Origin: Paraburkholderia saeva | GTDB taxonomy: Bacteria; Pseudomonadota; Gammaproteobacteria; Burkholderiales; Burkholderiaceae | Reading direction: 5' to 3' | DNA: 64,000 bases | Assembly: GCF_907164555.1 (NCBI RefSeq) | Contig: NZ_CAJQZC010000002.1 | Span: forward strand, 558,001 to 622,000 | Shown here: positions 1-9,141 of the stretch, in pieces | How positions within the stretch are numbered: the stretch's first letter is position 1 | Layout of the letters: each line of letters starts with the position of its first letter | Notes under the pieces: generated by a model | Database searches by the model: none | What the model saw: only the letters and a program-made list of their open reading frames with translations | What the model was told of the DNA's origin: nothing | Position numbers and translations under genes: made by a program

Positions 1-42
1 CGATTGCCCAAAACTGCTCTTGCGTCCGCCGTTGTCGCTCAT
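1..42 (-). CDS. Start of a DUF2970-like small protein (partial, runs off the left edge)
   Basis: An ATG on the minus strand at 42 opens a frame of 14 codons beginning MSDNGGRKSS before the window ends. A purine-rich AAGGAA lies about nine bases before it, and it sits 33 bases downstream of ctaG. In Burkholderiales a small DUF2970 membrane protein commonly follows ctaG, before subunit III, and this N-terminus resembles what I recall of that family. Too little is visible to prove the family, so the call rests mainly on position. Confidence 0.45.
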   Translation of the reverse strand, partial: MSDNGGRKSSFGQS

Positions 43-75
43 TCCCGCGTCTTCCTTCGCCTGCGTCACACGCCG

Positions 76-690
76 TCAGGCGGGATTCGACGTCTTGCTG
101 TCCGTACCGGCCGCCTGATTCGCGGTGCCTTTCGTTGTCGGCGCCGGCGTATTCAGTTCGAAGAACGTGTACGACAGCGTGATCGTCTTCACATCCTTCG
201 GCAGTTTCGGATCGACGACGAACACCACCGGCAACCGCTTCGTTTCGCTTGCAGCCAGCGTCTGCTGCGTGAAACAGAAGCACTCGATCTTCTTGAAGTA
301 CTCGGTCGCCTCGCGCGGCGCATAGCTCGGAATAGCCTGCGCCTGAATCGTACGCGCCTGCTCGTTGCTGACCTGGTACATCACTGTTGTTACTTCACCG
401 GGATGCACGTCCATGCTGTGCTGCTCCGGTTTGAAACCAAGCGGGCCGCGCGCGTTCGCATCGAATTCGATCGAAATCGTGCGACTCATGTCGACCTGCG
501 TATTCTTCGCCTCGCGCTCCGTTGCATCGCGCTGCACGAGGTTGTTGATGCCCGTAATCTGACAGATCGCGCGATACATCGGCACCAGCGCGAACCCGAA
601 GCCGAACATCATCAACGCGACGACGAACAGCTTGATCAGCATCGAACGGTTAAAAGAGCGGTCGGCCTCGGCCGGCGGGTGCTTCGACAT
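76..690 (-). CDS. ctaG: Cytochrome c oxidase assembly protein CtaG/Cox11
   Basis: 204 residues, the usual length for CtaG/Cox11, which delivers copper to the CuB site of subunit I of aa3-type oxidases. One N-terminal membrane helix lies at about residues 17-38, followed by a periplasmic beta-rich domain. The copper-binding CFCF motif, typical of the family, is near residue 138, and a conserved YVTFFEL-like segment near the end reads YTFFELN here. The gene follows ctaC, ctaD and a small assembly protein on the same strand, so it is part of the oxidase operon and probably cotranscribed. Confidence 0.96.
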   Translation of the reverse strand: MSKHPPAEADRSFNRSMLIKLFVVALMMFGFGFALVPMYRAICQITGINNLVQRDATEREAKNTQVDMSRTISIEFDANARGPLGFKPEQHSMDVHPGEVTTVMYQVSNEQARTIQAQAIPSYAPREATEYFKKIECFCFTQQTLAASETKRLPVVFVVDPKLPKDVKTITLSYTFFELNTPAPTTKGTANQAAGTDSKTSNPA

Positions 691-735
691 CGAACTTCCT
701 CAATCACGCTGCCAGGGCAGCTTCGACCGGCACGC

Positions 736-873
736 TCAGGTGCTAAACCAGACCTGCTTGATCACCGCGCCCGCAAAAAAGGCAGCCACCACGACGAGCA
801 GGATCAAACCCAGCCGCTTGTTGCCCGCGCGAATCTGCTCGGGAGTACGTCTTTGCTGTGAATTCCGGGACAT
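736..873 (-). CDS. Small cytochrome oxidase assembly protein (45 aa, single membrane helix)
   Basis: A 45-codon frame from an ATG at 873 to a TGA at 736, between ctaD and ctaG on the same strand. The product starts MSRNSQQRRTPEQIRAGNKR, then has one hydrophobic helix (about residues 21-39, GLILLVVVAAFFAGAVI) and ends QVWFST. A basic N-terminus followed by one helix matches the short cytochrome oxidase assembly proteins annotated at this place in Burkholderiales oxidase operons. It is too short for most automatic length cut-offs. The role in oxidase biogenesis is inferred from position and family resemblance, not from a catalytic motif. Confidence 0.75.
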   Translation of the reverse strand: MSRNSQQRRTPEQIRAGNKRLGLILLVVVAAFFAGAVIKQVWFST

Positions 874-984
874 GCTCAATTTCTGGGTACTTTGCTGAAC
901 GGATGGTGAGTTGCCGCCATCCGTCTGGCTTCCCGGTTCAGACGGCTACTGGCCGAAGAACCGGAAAGCACTGACCGAGGCGTC

Positions 985-2592
985 TTATTCGACGGTCGGC
1001 GGGTTTTCGAACGTGTGGAACGGAGCCGGGCTCGGCACGGTCCATTCGAGGCCCGTTGCGCCGTCCCACGGCTTGTCCGCTGCTTTTTCAAGTTCGCCAC
1101 CGCCGCGGTATGCCGGCAGCGCGACAGCGAACAGGAAGTACACCTGCGCGAGACCAAAACCGAACGCGCCAATCGAAACGACCTGGTTCCAGTCGGTGAA
1201 CTGCGCCGGGTAGTCGGCGTAACGACGCGGCATGCCGGCGAGGCCAACGAAGTGCATCGGCAGGAACGCGAGGTTGAAGAAGATCATCGACGCCCAGAAG
1301 TGGATCTTGCCGCGCGTTTCGTTGTACATCCAGCCAGTCCACTTCGGCGACCAGTAATACCAGCCGGAGAAGAGCCCGAACAGCGAACCCGCCACCAGCA
1401 CGTAGTGGAAGTGCGCGACCACGAAATAGGTACCGTGATACTGGATGTCGAGCGGCGCCATCGCGAGCATCAGGCCCGTCAGACCACCGAACGTGAACAC
1501 GAACAGGAAGCCCACCGCGAACAGCATCGGCGTTTCGAAGGAAAGCGAGCCGCGCCACATCGTGGCCACCCAGTTGAACACCTTCACGCCAGTCGGCACG
1601 GCGATCAGCATCGTCGCGTACATGAAGAACAGCTGGCCCGTCACCGGCATGCCGGTTGCGAACATGTGATGCGCCCAGACCATGAACGACAGGATCGCGA
1701 TCGAAGCCGTTGCGTACACCATCGAGCTATAGCCGAACAGCGGCTTGCGCGAGAACGCCGGGATCACCTGCGAAACGATCCCGAACGCCGGCAAGATCAT
1801 GATGTACACCTCCGGGTGACCGAAGAACCAGAAGATGTGCTGGTACATCACCGGATCGCCGCCGCCAGCCGCGCTGAAGAACGAGGTGCCGAAGTGACGG
1901 TCGAACAGCACCATCGTGATCGCACCCGCCAGAACCGGCATCACGGCGATCAGCAGGTAAGCGGTGATGAGCCACGTCCAGGCGAACATCGGCATCTTCA
2001 TGAGCGTCATGCCCGGTGCGCGCATGTTCAGGATCGTCACGACGATGTTGATACCGCCCATGATCGACGACGCGCCCATCAAGTGGACTGCGAAAATCGC
2101 AAAGTCCATGCCCGGGCCCATCTGTGTGGACAGCGGTGCGTACAGCGTCCAGCCCGCAGCGGTCGCGCCGCCGGGTGCGAAGAACGAACTGACCAGCAAC
2201 ACGGCAGCGACCGGCAGGAGCCAGAAGCTGAAGTTGTTCATCCGCGCGAAGGCCATGTCCGATGCGCCGATCTGCAGCGGCACCATCCAGTTCGCGAAGC
2301 CGACGAACGCCGGCATGATCGCGCCGAACACCATGATCAGGCCGTGCATGGTGGTCAGCTGGTTGAAGAACTCGGGACGCATGATCTGCAGACCCGGCTC
2401 GAACAGTTCGGCGCGGATCGCCAGCGCCATCACGCCCCCGGACAGGAACATGACGAACGAGAAGATCAGGTACAGCGTACCGATATCCTTGTGATTGGTG
2501 GCGTACAGCCAGCGGCGCCAGCCGTGCGGCAACTCATGGGCATGGTCGTCGTGCTCGTGACCAGCGGCTACATCGTGTCCGATGCTAGACAT
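985..2592 (-). CDS. ctaD: Cytochrome c oxidase subunit I (aa3 type)
   Basis: 535 residues with about twelve membrane helices, full length for heme-copper oxidase subunit I. It carries low-spin heme a and the heme a3-CuB centre where oxygen is reduced to water and protons are pumped. The CuB segment with the HPEVYIMILPAFG motif, the following HHMFATG, and the HFHYVL heme-ligand segment are all present. The CuB-ligand histidine and the cross-linked tyrosine lie in HPEVY, marking a type A oxidase with a full K-channel tyrosine. It lies 43 bases after ctaC on the same strand and is followed by a small assembly gene and ctaG. Confidence 0.98.
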   Translation of the reverse strand: MSSIGHDVAAGHEHDDHAHELPHGWRRWLYATNHKDIGTLYLIFSFVMFLSGGVMALAIRAELFEPGLQIMRPEFFNQLTTMHGLIMVFGAIMPAFVGFANWMVPLQIGASDMAFARMNNFSFWLLPVAAVLLVSSFFAPGGATAAGWTLYAPLSTQMGPGMDFAIFAVHLMGASSIMGGINIVVTILNMRAPGMTLMKMPMFAWTWLITAYLLIAVMPVLAGAITMVLFDRHFGTSFFSAAGGGDPVMYQHIFWFFGHPEVYIMILPAFGIVSQVIPAFSRKPLFGYSSMVYATASIAILSFMVWAHHMFATGMPVTGQLFFMYATMLIAVPTGVKVFNWVATMWRGSLSFETPMLFAVGFLFVFTFGGLTGLMLAMAPLDIQYHGTYFVVAHFHYVLVAGSLFGLFSGWYYWSPKWTGWMYNETRGKIHFWASMIFFNLAFLPMHFVGLAGMPRRYADYPAQFTDWNQVVSIGAFGFGLAQVYFLFAVALPAYRGGGELEKAADKPWDGATGLEWTVPSPAPFHTFENPPTVE

Positions 2593-2635
2593 GACAATCT
2601 CCTAAAACGAATACTGCAATGCTGACCGTGACACG

Positions 2636-4264
2636 TCAGGCCGCTGCGCTGATCTCGACACGCCGGGCTTCTTTCGCGTCAGCCCCGCCCGTGATCGTTT
2701 CCGGCTTCTTCAAAATAATGTGGTCTTCGGCGATGCCCGCGGCCTTCAGCGCGTCGCGCACGGCTTCTGCGCGGCTCTTTGCGAGCTTTGCGTTGGCGTC
2801 GACCGAACCCGTCTTGTCGGTGAAACCCGACAGCGTGAACTTTGCGTCAGGATGCGCCTTTGCGTACGCAGCTGCTGCGTCCACCGCTGCCTTTGCGTCG
2901 GCCGGCAGGGCGCTCTTGCCCGTCTCGAAGTAGACGCTTGCCGGCAGGCCGGCCTGCGGAGCCGAAGCGGCGCTGTCCGAGCCTGCTGCGCCCGCCGATG
3001 CCGGTGCCGCGCCCGAAGCGGCTTCCGCGCCGCTTGCCGCTGCCGCGTCGCTCCCGCCGCCTGCTGCCGCTGCGCCTGCGTCGGCCAGATGGTTGCCGCC
3101 TTCCGGCAGCTTGCCGTTACGGGCATCCGCGACCTGCTTCGGCTGCAGGATGTCGCCGGTGTGGTTGCCCCACGAATTGCGTTCGTACGTGATGACCGAT
3201 GCGATCTCGACGTCGTTCAAGGTCGGCGCCCACGAAGGCATCGCGTTCTTGCCCTTCAGCACGAGGCTGACGTGTTCCGCGATCGGGCCGTTGGCGATCT
3301 TGCTGCCGTCGAGCGCCGGGAATGCGCCCGCGCCCTTGCCGGTCGGCTGGTGGCAGACCGCGCAGTTCGCCGCGTAGACCTTGCCGCCACGTTCCGTCAG
3401 TTCGGCAAGCGTGTACGTCTTGTTCGGATCGTCGGCGCCGGCGGCCATCTTCTTCTTTTCGCCGTCGACCCACGCTGCGTAGTCTTCAGCAGACAGCACC
3501 TTCACGACGACCGGCATGAACGCGTGTTCCTTGCCGCAGAGTTCGGTACAAAAGCCGCGGAACGTGCCCGTCTTGTCGGCCTTGAACCATGTGTCACGCA
3601 CGAAGCCCGGAATCGCATCCTGTTTCACGCCGAAAGCCGGCACGTACCAGGAGTGAACGACGTCGTTCGCGGTGGTGATGATGCGGATCTTCTTGTCGAC
3701 CGGCACGACGAGCGGGTTGTCGACTTCCTGCAGATACGTGTCGGAAATCGGCTGACGGCCGTCCGTTTCGGCACGCGGCGTAGCCAGCGTGGAAAGGAAG
3801 CTGATGCCTTCGCCCGGGCCCTTCACGTAGTCGTAGCCCCACTTCCACTGATAGCCCGTGACCTTGATGGTGACGTCGGCGTTGGTCGTGTCCTTCATCG
3901 CGACGACTGTTTTGGTGGCGGGCAGCGCCATCAGCACGACGATGATGAACGGCACGATCGTCCAGATGATTTCGACCGTGGTGCTTTCGTGGAAATTGGC
4001 GGCCTTGTGGCCCTTCGACTTGCGGTGAGCAAAGATCGAATAGAACATCACGCCGAATACGCCGATGAAAATCACCGTGCAGAGAATCAGCATGAACGTG
4101 TGGAGGCTGTAGAGCTCCTCAGCGATTTTTGTCGCAGGCGGCTGGAGATTGATCTCGTTGACGGCTGGGCCGCCCGGACTATCGCCGACTGCCATGGCCG
4201 CACCGGCGAAGAACAGCCCGCTAAACGCCAGCACGCCCATGAGGGCTCGCTTGATTGTTTTCAT
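2636..4264 (-). CDS. ctaC: Cytochrome c oxidase subunit II fused to cytochrome c and an OmpA-like domain
   Basis: 542 residues from the ATG at 4264, chosen because AAGGAAG stands just before it; an upstream in-frame start at 4288 would add eight residues without a better site. Order of parts: signal peptide (1-25), two membrane helices (about 50-75 and 97-118), the CuA domain with His204, Cys239, Cys243, His247 and Met250, a class I cytochrome c with CAVCH at 301-305 and probable axial Met342, an Ala/Ser/Gly-rich linker (about 393-440), and a C-terminal OmpA-like domain (443-542). That last domain keeps the Asp (483) and Arg (498) that bind diaminopimelate in OmpA proteins. The protein takes electrons from cytochrome c to CuA and may also contact peptidoglycan. 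Confidence 0.95.
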   Translation of the reverse strand: MKTIKRALMGVLAFSGLFFAGAAMAVGDSPGGPAVNEINLQPPATKIAEELYSLHTFMLILCTVIFIGVFGVMFYSIFAHRKSKGHKAANFHESTTVEIIWTIVPFIIVVLMALPATKTVVAMKDTTNADVTIKVTGYQWKWGYDYVKGPGEGISFLSTLATPRAETDGRQPISDTYLQEVDNPLVVPVDKKIRIITTANDVVHSWYVPAFGVKQDAIPGFVRDTWFKADKTGTFRGFCTELCGKEHAFMPVVVKVLSAEDYAAWVDGEKKKMAAGADDPNKTYTLAELTERGGKVYAANCAVCHQPTGKGAGAFPALDGSKIANGPIAEHVSLVLKGKNAMPSWAPTLNDVEIASVITYERNSWGNHTGDILQPKQVADARNGKLPEGGNHLADAGAAAAGGGSDAAAASGAEAASGAAPASAGAAGSDSAASAPQAGLPASVYFETGKSALPADAKAAVDAAAAYAKAHPDAKFTLSGFTDKTGSVDANAKLAKSRAEAVRDALKAAGIAEDHIILKKPETITGGADAKEARRVEISAAA

Positions 4265-4376
4265 AGCTTCCTTACCCAAAATTTCCATTCAAACCCTCGA
4301 CCCCGCTGGAAGGCTTTCCGCGCTTTTAACCGCGCATTTTCCGCTCTGTCCGGGAACGGCTTACGGCCTGGCGCAT

Positions 4377-4853
4377 CTAATCGCAACGTCTGAGGCATGC
4401 CCGCAATTCGGCGGCGAACTGGGCACGCCGGTACTGCGCGAGATGCTGCCCGACCATCACGGCCTGACCACGCGACACCAGCGTGATCCGGTCGCGCGGC
4501 GTCGTTCCGGCTTCGACCCGCACCCAGCGCGGATTGAATTCGAAGTGCGTGATCTGCTCTGCACTTACCTGCTCGATCACCAGCCGGTTCGGATAGAGCC
4601 GGATGCGTTCGTAATCCACAGCGTGACGCGCATAGATGGCAAACGCGACACCTACCGCCAGCAGCTCGATACCCGTGAACGGCAACACCAGCCACGCGCC
4701 GCACAGCAAAAGCATGAAAGCGATCGCCGACGAGACCAGCGCAAGCGATACATAGAAGCCAACGAACTGCCGCGGCGAAACCGAACAGTTGCGCTTCATG
4801 GTCCAGTCTTTGAGGACCGGTTCTGAATCCGCCAGCAGATCAGTCGCCTCCAT
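4377..4853 (-). CDS. DUF2244 integral membrane protein
   Basis: 158 residues from the ATG at 4853, preceded by a strong GGGAGG site. Two adjacent membrane helices lie at about residues 28-70, followed by a soluble C-terminal part with the pattern YERIRLYPNRLVIEQ and a conserved FNPRWVRVE segment, which fit family DUF2244. It lies 112 bases upstream of ctaC on the same strand, and such proteins often stand beside oxidase subunit II genes. The biochemical role is not known; a link to oxidase biogenesis is inferred only from the neighbourhood. Confidence 0.8.
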   Translation of the reverse strand: MEATDLLADSEPVLKDWTMKRNCSVSPRQFVGFYVSLALVSSAIAFMLLLCGAWLVLPFTGIELLAVGVAFAIYARHAVDYERIRLYPNRLVIEQVSAEQITHFEFNPRWVRVEAGTTPRDRITLVSRGQAVMVGQHLAQYRRAQFAAELRACLRRCD

Positions 4854-5136
4854 CGCTGCCTCCCTGCACCTGTAACGTGCCTGGCACCGCACCCGACACC
4901 GCTACTTCCGGCACTTTCGGCCTGATTCCTGTCTTGTCCCGCCTCGGCCTGTCGCCCCAAAAGTGGGAACCCCGAGCGACAAACTGACGCATTATAGGCG
5001 CGTTCAATGGCATCCACAAGCAACGGACTATCGGCTTGCAAGCCAGTAGCGACAAGCCTCTGCGCCGTTTTGACGCACCTCGTTGGCGTCTTTTGCGGCG
5101 GTAATTTCAGACATAACAGATGTCCTCTTTACCGCG

Positions 5137-6102
5137 TCACCGATTCTTCGATGAACCTCTTCCGATATCCTCGATCCGCACGATCCCGTGGCCTTCGGCC
5201 GTGGTCCGCGGCACGGCTTTCCATGCATGGCCGTAGATGACTTCGAACGTGAGCGGGATTGTCCCGTCCGCCTGCCGGCGGGCTTCGAGCGCCGACAGCA
5301 ACGCCTTGTGCAGTCGCCTTGCCGTGCCGGGCGAAGCGGCTTCGCGCCCGAACGGATAGGCACCCCAGCGGCGCACGTCCGCGAGCAGCGACTCGGGCGA
5401 CTTATAGGTAATGGTGAGCACTTCCTGGTCCATCACCGGAATCTCGAAGCCGCTCTCGACGAGCATGTCGCCGAGATCATGCATGTCGACGAAGTCAATG
5501 ACGTGCGCGCGCGAACTCACGCCGTGCGACGCCTCGACTTCAGCCCACGCGCCGCGCAACTCCTTGAGCGTGTCCGGGCCGAGCGTGCTGAACATCAGCA
5601 GGCCGTTCACCTTCAGTACGCGCTGCCATTCAGGAAAAACGAGATCGGGCCGCGAGTGCCAGTGCAGCGCCAGGTTGGACCAGATGAATTCGAACGCGCC
5701 GTGCGCGAAAGGCAGCGCCGAGAAATCGGCCTCCGCGAAGCGCGGGCCGCGCACGCCAAGCGCCTTGCCGATCGATGCCGGCAGAAAGCGTCGCCAGCTC
5801 GTGTCGCCGGCGTCGTGCTGCAGCGCGCGCTGCAGCATTGCATGCGACAGGTCTGTGCCGAACACGGGTGCTTCGGGGAACCGCTCGCGCAGCAGGGGAA
5901 GGTCGTCGCCCGCGCCGCAGCCGGCATCGAGCACGCTCGCCGGAGTCATCTTGATGAAGTCGAGACGCTCGCGCATGCGTTGCGCGATTTCGCGCGGCAG
6001 GAACGCGACTTCGTCGAAAGTGGCGGCGCGGCGATCGAAAATCCGTCGCAAACGCCGCGAATCATAGGCCGGACGGCTGGTTTTGGCGGAAGTTGGGGGC
6101 AT
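5137..6102 (-). CDS. bioC: BioC-like malonyl-ACP O-methyltransferase
   Basis: 321 residues. BioC methylates malonyl-ACP with S-adenosylmethionine, which lets the fatty acid machinery build the pimelate part of biotin. The N-terminus has the IFDRRAATFDEVAFLPREIA start typical of BioC, followed by a class I methyltransferase core with VLDAGCGAGDD near residue 57 and FGTDLSHAML after it. It is longer than E. coli BioC (about 250 residues), as in other Burkholderiales. The gene is not in a biotin operon here; it is divergent from comF. Substrate assignment is from family resemblance. Confidence 0.85.
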   Translation of the reverse strand: MPPTSAKTSRPAYDSRRLRRIFDRRAATFDEVAFLPREIAQRMRERLDFIKMTPASVLDAGCGAGDDLPLLRERFPEAPVFGTDLSHAMLQRALQHDAGDTSWRRFLPASIGKALGVRGPRFAEADFSALPFAHGAFEFIWSNLALHWHSRPDLVFPEWQRVLKVNGLLMFSTLGPDTLKELRGAWAEVEASHGVSSRAHVIDFVDMHDLGDMLVESGFEIPVMDQEVLTITYKSPESLLADVRRWGAYPFGREAASPGTARRLHKALLSALEARRQADGTIPLTFEVIYGHAWKAVPRTTAEGHGIVRIEDIGRGSSKNR

Positions 6103-6187
6103 GGCGGTCGAACGGACGAAGAGTGCGAAGTATACTCGCTCGCTCTCTTTGATTCAGTGCAGGAGGCCTTTGCGGGCAGATTCAGCC

Positions 6188-6979
6188 ATGCCGGTCACGT
6201 TCGTTTCCCTCTCGTCGCGAGACCGTTTCGCGATCATCTCGCGGCAGGTTCGCTCCCTTTGCCAGCGCGCGGCTGCGTTCGCTTTGCCGACGCTCTGCGG
6301 GCTGTGCGGCAATTTGTCGCAGCGAACGCTGTGCGATGGCTGCGACGCGGCGTACTGGAACGAGGCGCGTCTGCGCTGCACAGTCTGCGCAATTCCGCTT
6401 GCGGCTTCGACGCGGGGAAACGGCCCGAAGCGCGGGCTGTATTGTTGCAGCGATTGCGTCACCGCGCCGCCCGCGTTCGACGCAACTTTTGCACTCGCCG
6501 ATTACCGCGCCCCGCTCGATGCGCTCGCGCTCGGGCTGAAGTTTCGGGCGCGGCTGATGCTGGCCCGTGACTTCGGAGAACGGCTCGCGCGTCTCGCGGA
6601 TGATTCGCTCGAAACCGGCACACGCCCCGACGTCATCGCGCCCGTTCCGCTCGCACGCCGACGGCTGGTCGCGCGGGGCTACAACCAGGCGTGGGAAATC
6701 GCCAGGCCACTCGCCGATGCGCTGCAAATACGGCGCGATGCAACGCTGATCCAGCGCATCATCGATACCGCGCCGCAGTCGCGGCTCGATCTGGATGCGC
6801 GGCGCGATAACGTCGGTCGCGCGTTCGCCGTGGCAAAACCCGTGGAAGGACTGCACGTGGGAATTGTCGACGATGTCATGACCTCGGGTGCCACGCTCGA
6901 GGCCGTCGCGCGTACGCTGAGACTGGCTGGCGCACGACGCATCACCTGCTTCATTGCGCTGCGCACACCGAAAAACTAG
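6188..6979 (+). CDS. comF: ComF-family phosphoribosyltransferase-like protein
   Basis: 263 residues from the ATG at 6188. Several CxxC pairs (CGLCG, CDGC, CTVC, CCSDC) form a zinc-ribbon-like N-terminal half, followed by a type I phosphoribosyltransferase fold with the PRPP-binding motif VGIVDDVMTSGATLE near residue 222. ComF proteins are needed for DNA uptake in naturally competent bacteria, though their exact reaction is not settled. The start is uncertain: an AGGAGG at 6161-6166 is too far from this ATG and only three bases from an in-frame TTG at 6170. It is divergent from bioC. Confidence 0.88.
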   Translation: MPVTFVSLSSRDRFAIISRQVRSLCQRAAAFALPTLCGLCGNLSQRTLCDGCDAAYWNEARLRCTVCAIPLAASTRGNGPKRGLYCCSDCVTAPPAFDATFALADYRAPLDALALGLKFRARLMLARDFGERLARLADDSLETGTRPDVIAPVPLARRRLVARGYNQAWEIARPLADALQIRRDATLIQRIIDTAPQSRLDLDARRDNVGRAFAVAKPVEGLHVGIVDDVMTSGATLEAVARTLRLAGARRITCFIALRTPKN

Positions 6980-6998
6980 TTTTCAACCTGTTCAAACC

Positions 6999-7469
6999 AT
7001 GTTCAACGTCGTTCTCGTCGAGCCCGAAATTCCGCCGAATACCGGCAACGTGATCCGCCTCTGTGCAAACACGGGGGCACGGCTGCATCTGATCGAGCCG
7101 CTTGGCTTTCCGCTCGACGACACGAAGATGCGCCGCGCCGGCCTCGACTATCACGAGTATGCGCAGATGCATGTGCACGCCAGCTGGGACACGTTCATCG
7201 CCGCCGAATCGCCCGATGTCGCGCGGATGTTCGCGTTCACGACGCGTGGCTCGGGGCGCTTCCACGATCACGCGTTTCTGCCGGGCGACTGGTTCGTCTT
7301 CGGCGCCGAGACACGCGGGCTGCCCGATCAGGTGCTGTCGCAATTCGCTGGCGAACAGCGCGTGCGTCTGCCGATGCGTCCCGGCAACCGCAGCCTGAAC
7401 CTCTCGAATACCGTGGCTGTCGTCGTGTTCGAAGCGTGGCGTCAGGCAGGCTTCGACGGCGGCGCCTGA
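6999..7469 (+). CDS. trmL: tRNA (cytidine(34)-2'-O)-methyltransferase TrmL
   Basis: 156 residues, the normal size for TrmL, a compact SPOUT methyltransferase that methylates the wobble ribose in tRNA-Leu isoacceptors. It opens [20 protein letters not shown], contains [10 protein letters not shown] near residue 104 and ends with the knot segment [20 protein letters not shown], all diagnostic of the YibK/TrmL group. It starts 19 bases after comF in the same direction. Its last 28 bases overlap the end of the macro-domain gene on the opposite strand. Confidence 0.95.
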   Translation: MFNVVLVEPEIPPNTGNVIRLCANTGARLHLIEPLGFPLDDTKMRRAGLDYHEYAQMHVHASWDTFIAAESPDVARMFAFTTRGSGRFHDHAFLPGDWFVFGAETRGLPDQVLSQFAGEQRVRLPMRPGNRSLNLSNTVAVVVFEAWRQAGFDGGA

Positions 7470-7996
7470 CGGACGTTGCCGAGTTCGCTTTCGTACAGCC
7501 GGAACATCGCGTCGTCGAAACAGGCAAATATCGCGCGGCTGATCGAGCCCGGCTTTTGCTGCAGGGATTCGATCACCGTGCTCACGGCAATGCGTACCGC
7601 CTGCTGCGCGGGAAAGCGATAAACGCCGCAGCTGATGGCGGGAAACGCGATGCTCGCGCACTGCGCGTCCCGAGCGAGCGCCATCGATCGCCGGTAGCAC
7701 GAAGCAAGCAGGTCCGCCTCGCCATGACCGCCGCCGCCCCACACCGGCCCCACGGCATGAATCACGTGTTTCGCCGGCAGCCTGTAGCCCGCGGTGATCT
7801 TCGCATCGCCCGTGGCGCAGCCGCCAAGCGTCTCGCATTCGCGCAGCAGATCGCGCCCTGCGGCCCGATGGATCGCGCCATCGACGCCACCTCCGCCCAG
7901 CAACGACGTATTCGCCGCATTGACGATCGCATCGACGGCGAGCGTCGTGATATCGACGACCCGCGCATCGAGCCTGCATTCACCGATCGAGAGCAT
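7442..7996 (-). CDS. Macro-domain O-acetyl-ADP-ribose deacetylase
   Basis: 184 residues forming a single macro domain of the MacroD/YmdB type, which binds ADP-ribose and hydrolyses O-acetyl-ADP-ribose or mono-ADP-ribose from proteins. The substrate-binding motifs [22 protein letters not shown] (around 22-43) and the phosphate loop [12 protein letters not shown] (around 138) are intact. The ATG at 7996 has a clear GGAGG site. It converges on trmL and overlaps it by 28 bases. The upstream gene is gpsA with a 125-base gap, so it appears to be a single transcription unit or the tail of the gpsA operon. Confidence 0.92.
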   Translation of the reverse strand: MLSIGECRLDARVVDITTLAVDAIVNAANTSLLGGGGVDGAIHRAAGRDLLRECETLGGCATGDAKITAGYRLPAKHVIHAVGPVWGGGGHGEADLLASCYRRSMALARDAQCASIAFPAISCGVYRFPAQQAVRIAVSTVIESLQQKPGSISRAIFACFDDAMFRLYESELGNVRQAPPSKPA

Positions 7997-8121
7997 GGAA
8001 ACCTCCGTATCCGGACGCCTGTATTCGCGTGGACAACAGGGTAGCGCAGCGGTTCAAAACCGCACATGAAAAGGGAAAAAGAGGAAATCCGACGTCGGGA
8101 ATACGACGCCGGATGCCGGGA

Positions 8122-9120
8122 CTATTCGGCCTTCGAATCGCGCCGCAAAAGCGCGCTGACAGCGTCGCGGGGCGCGACACCATCGAACAGCACGGCACAC
8201 ACGGCCTGCGTGATCGGCATTTCGATCGCATGTGCGCGGGCAATTGCCAGCACTGCCTGCGCGCATCGCACACCTTCGGCCACGTGGCCGAGGCCACCGA
8301 GAATATCGTCGAGCGTGCGACCCGACGCGAGTTGCACACCTACCGTCCGGTTGCGGGACAGATCGCCTGTCGCGGTCAGAATCAGATCGCCGAGACCGGT
8401 GAGGCCGGTGAACGTTTCCGCCCGCCCGCCGAGTGTCACGCCGAGCCGGGACATTTCCGCGAGCCCACGTGTGATCAGCGCGGCGCGCGCGTTAAGACCG
8501 AGGCCGAGGCCATCCGAAATGCCCGTCGCAATGGCAAGCACGTTCTTCACCGCGCCGCCCACTTCGACGCCGACGAGGTCGTCGCCGGTATAGATGCGCA
8601 TCGCGCCGTGATGAAACGCCGCGACCGTGCGCTCGCGGCACGCTGCCGCGCCGCTTGCCACCGTCAACGCAACCGGCAGACCCTGCCCGACTTCACGCGC
8701 GAAACTCGGCCCGGACAACACGCCGTTGCTCGTGTGTCCCACCAGTTCCGCGGCAACGACCTGATGCGGCAACAACTGCGTATCCGCTTCGAAACCCTTG
8801 CACAGCCACACAACGTGTGCGGGCACGCTGCCCGCGTCGCGCATCGCGCGAAAGAGCCCGCGTAATCCTGCAACCGGGGTAGCGACAACGCACAACGCGT
8901 CGTCTGCCGCGCAATGCGCGAGCGCCAGAGGGAGATTCGCTTCGTAGCGAAGCGCAGCCGGCAAGGAAACGCCCGCCAGATAGCGGGCGTTTTGCTGCGT
9001 CGTGGACAGATCAGCCACCAGCGCGCTGTCGCGCGCCCAGAGCACCGTATCGTGCCGCGTGGCCAGATGGCCCGCGAGCGCGGTGCCCCATGCGCCTGCG
9101 CCAAGAACAGCGACCTTCAT
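8122..9120 (-). CDS. gpsA: NAD(P)+-dependent glycerol-3-phosphate dehydrogenase
   Basis: 332 residues from the ATG at 9120; a GTG nine bases upstream is an alternative start. GpsA reduces dihydroxyacetone phosphate to sn-glycerol 3-phosphate for phospholipid synthesis in the cytoplasm. The nucleotide-binding [14 protein letters not shown] is at the N-terminus, WLCKGFE is near residue 105, and the catalytic lysine segment [17 protein letters not shown] is near 190. It is the last gene of a rhodanese-grxC-secB-gpsA run, with 21 bases after secB, an order shared with many gamma- and beta-proteobacteria. Confidence 0.97.
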   Translation of the reverse strand: MKVAVLGAGAWGTALAGHLATRHDTVLWARDSALVADLSTTQQNARYLAGVSLPAALRYEANLPLALAHCAADDALCVVATPVAGLRGLFRAMRDAGSVPAHVVWLCKGFEADTQLLPHQVVAAELVGHTSNGVLSGPSFAREVGQGLPVALTVASGAAACRERTVAAFHHGAMRIYTGDDLVGVEVGGAVKNVLAIATGISDGLGLGLNARAALITRGLAEMSRLGVTLGGRAETFTGLTGLGDLILTATGDLSRNRTVGVQLASGRTLDDILGGLGHVAEGVRCAQAVLAIARAHAIEMPITQAVCAVLFDGVAPRDAVSALLRRDSKAE

Positions 9121-9141
9121 ACCGGGCACCGGACGCGTCCC

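Noticed and set aside
1015..2625. 536-codon open frame on the plus strand opposite ctaD
   Set aside because: It is rich in Arg, His and Glu and mirrors the codon bias of ctaD; no family pattern is seen. Such shadows occur throughout this GC-rich sequence.
2720..4393. 557-codon open frame opposite ctaC
   Set aside because: An antisense shadow with Arg/Val/Cys-rich composition and no recognisable domain.
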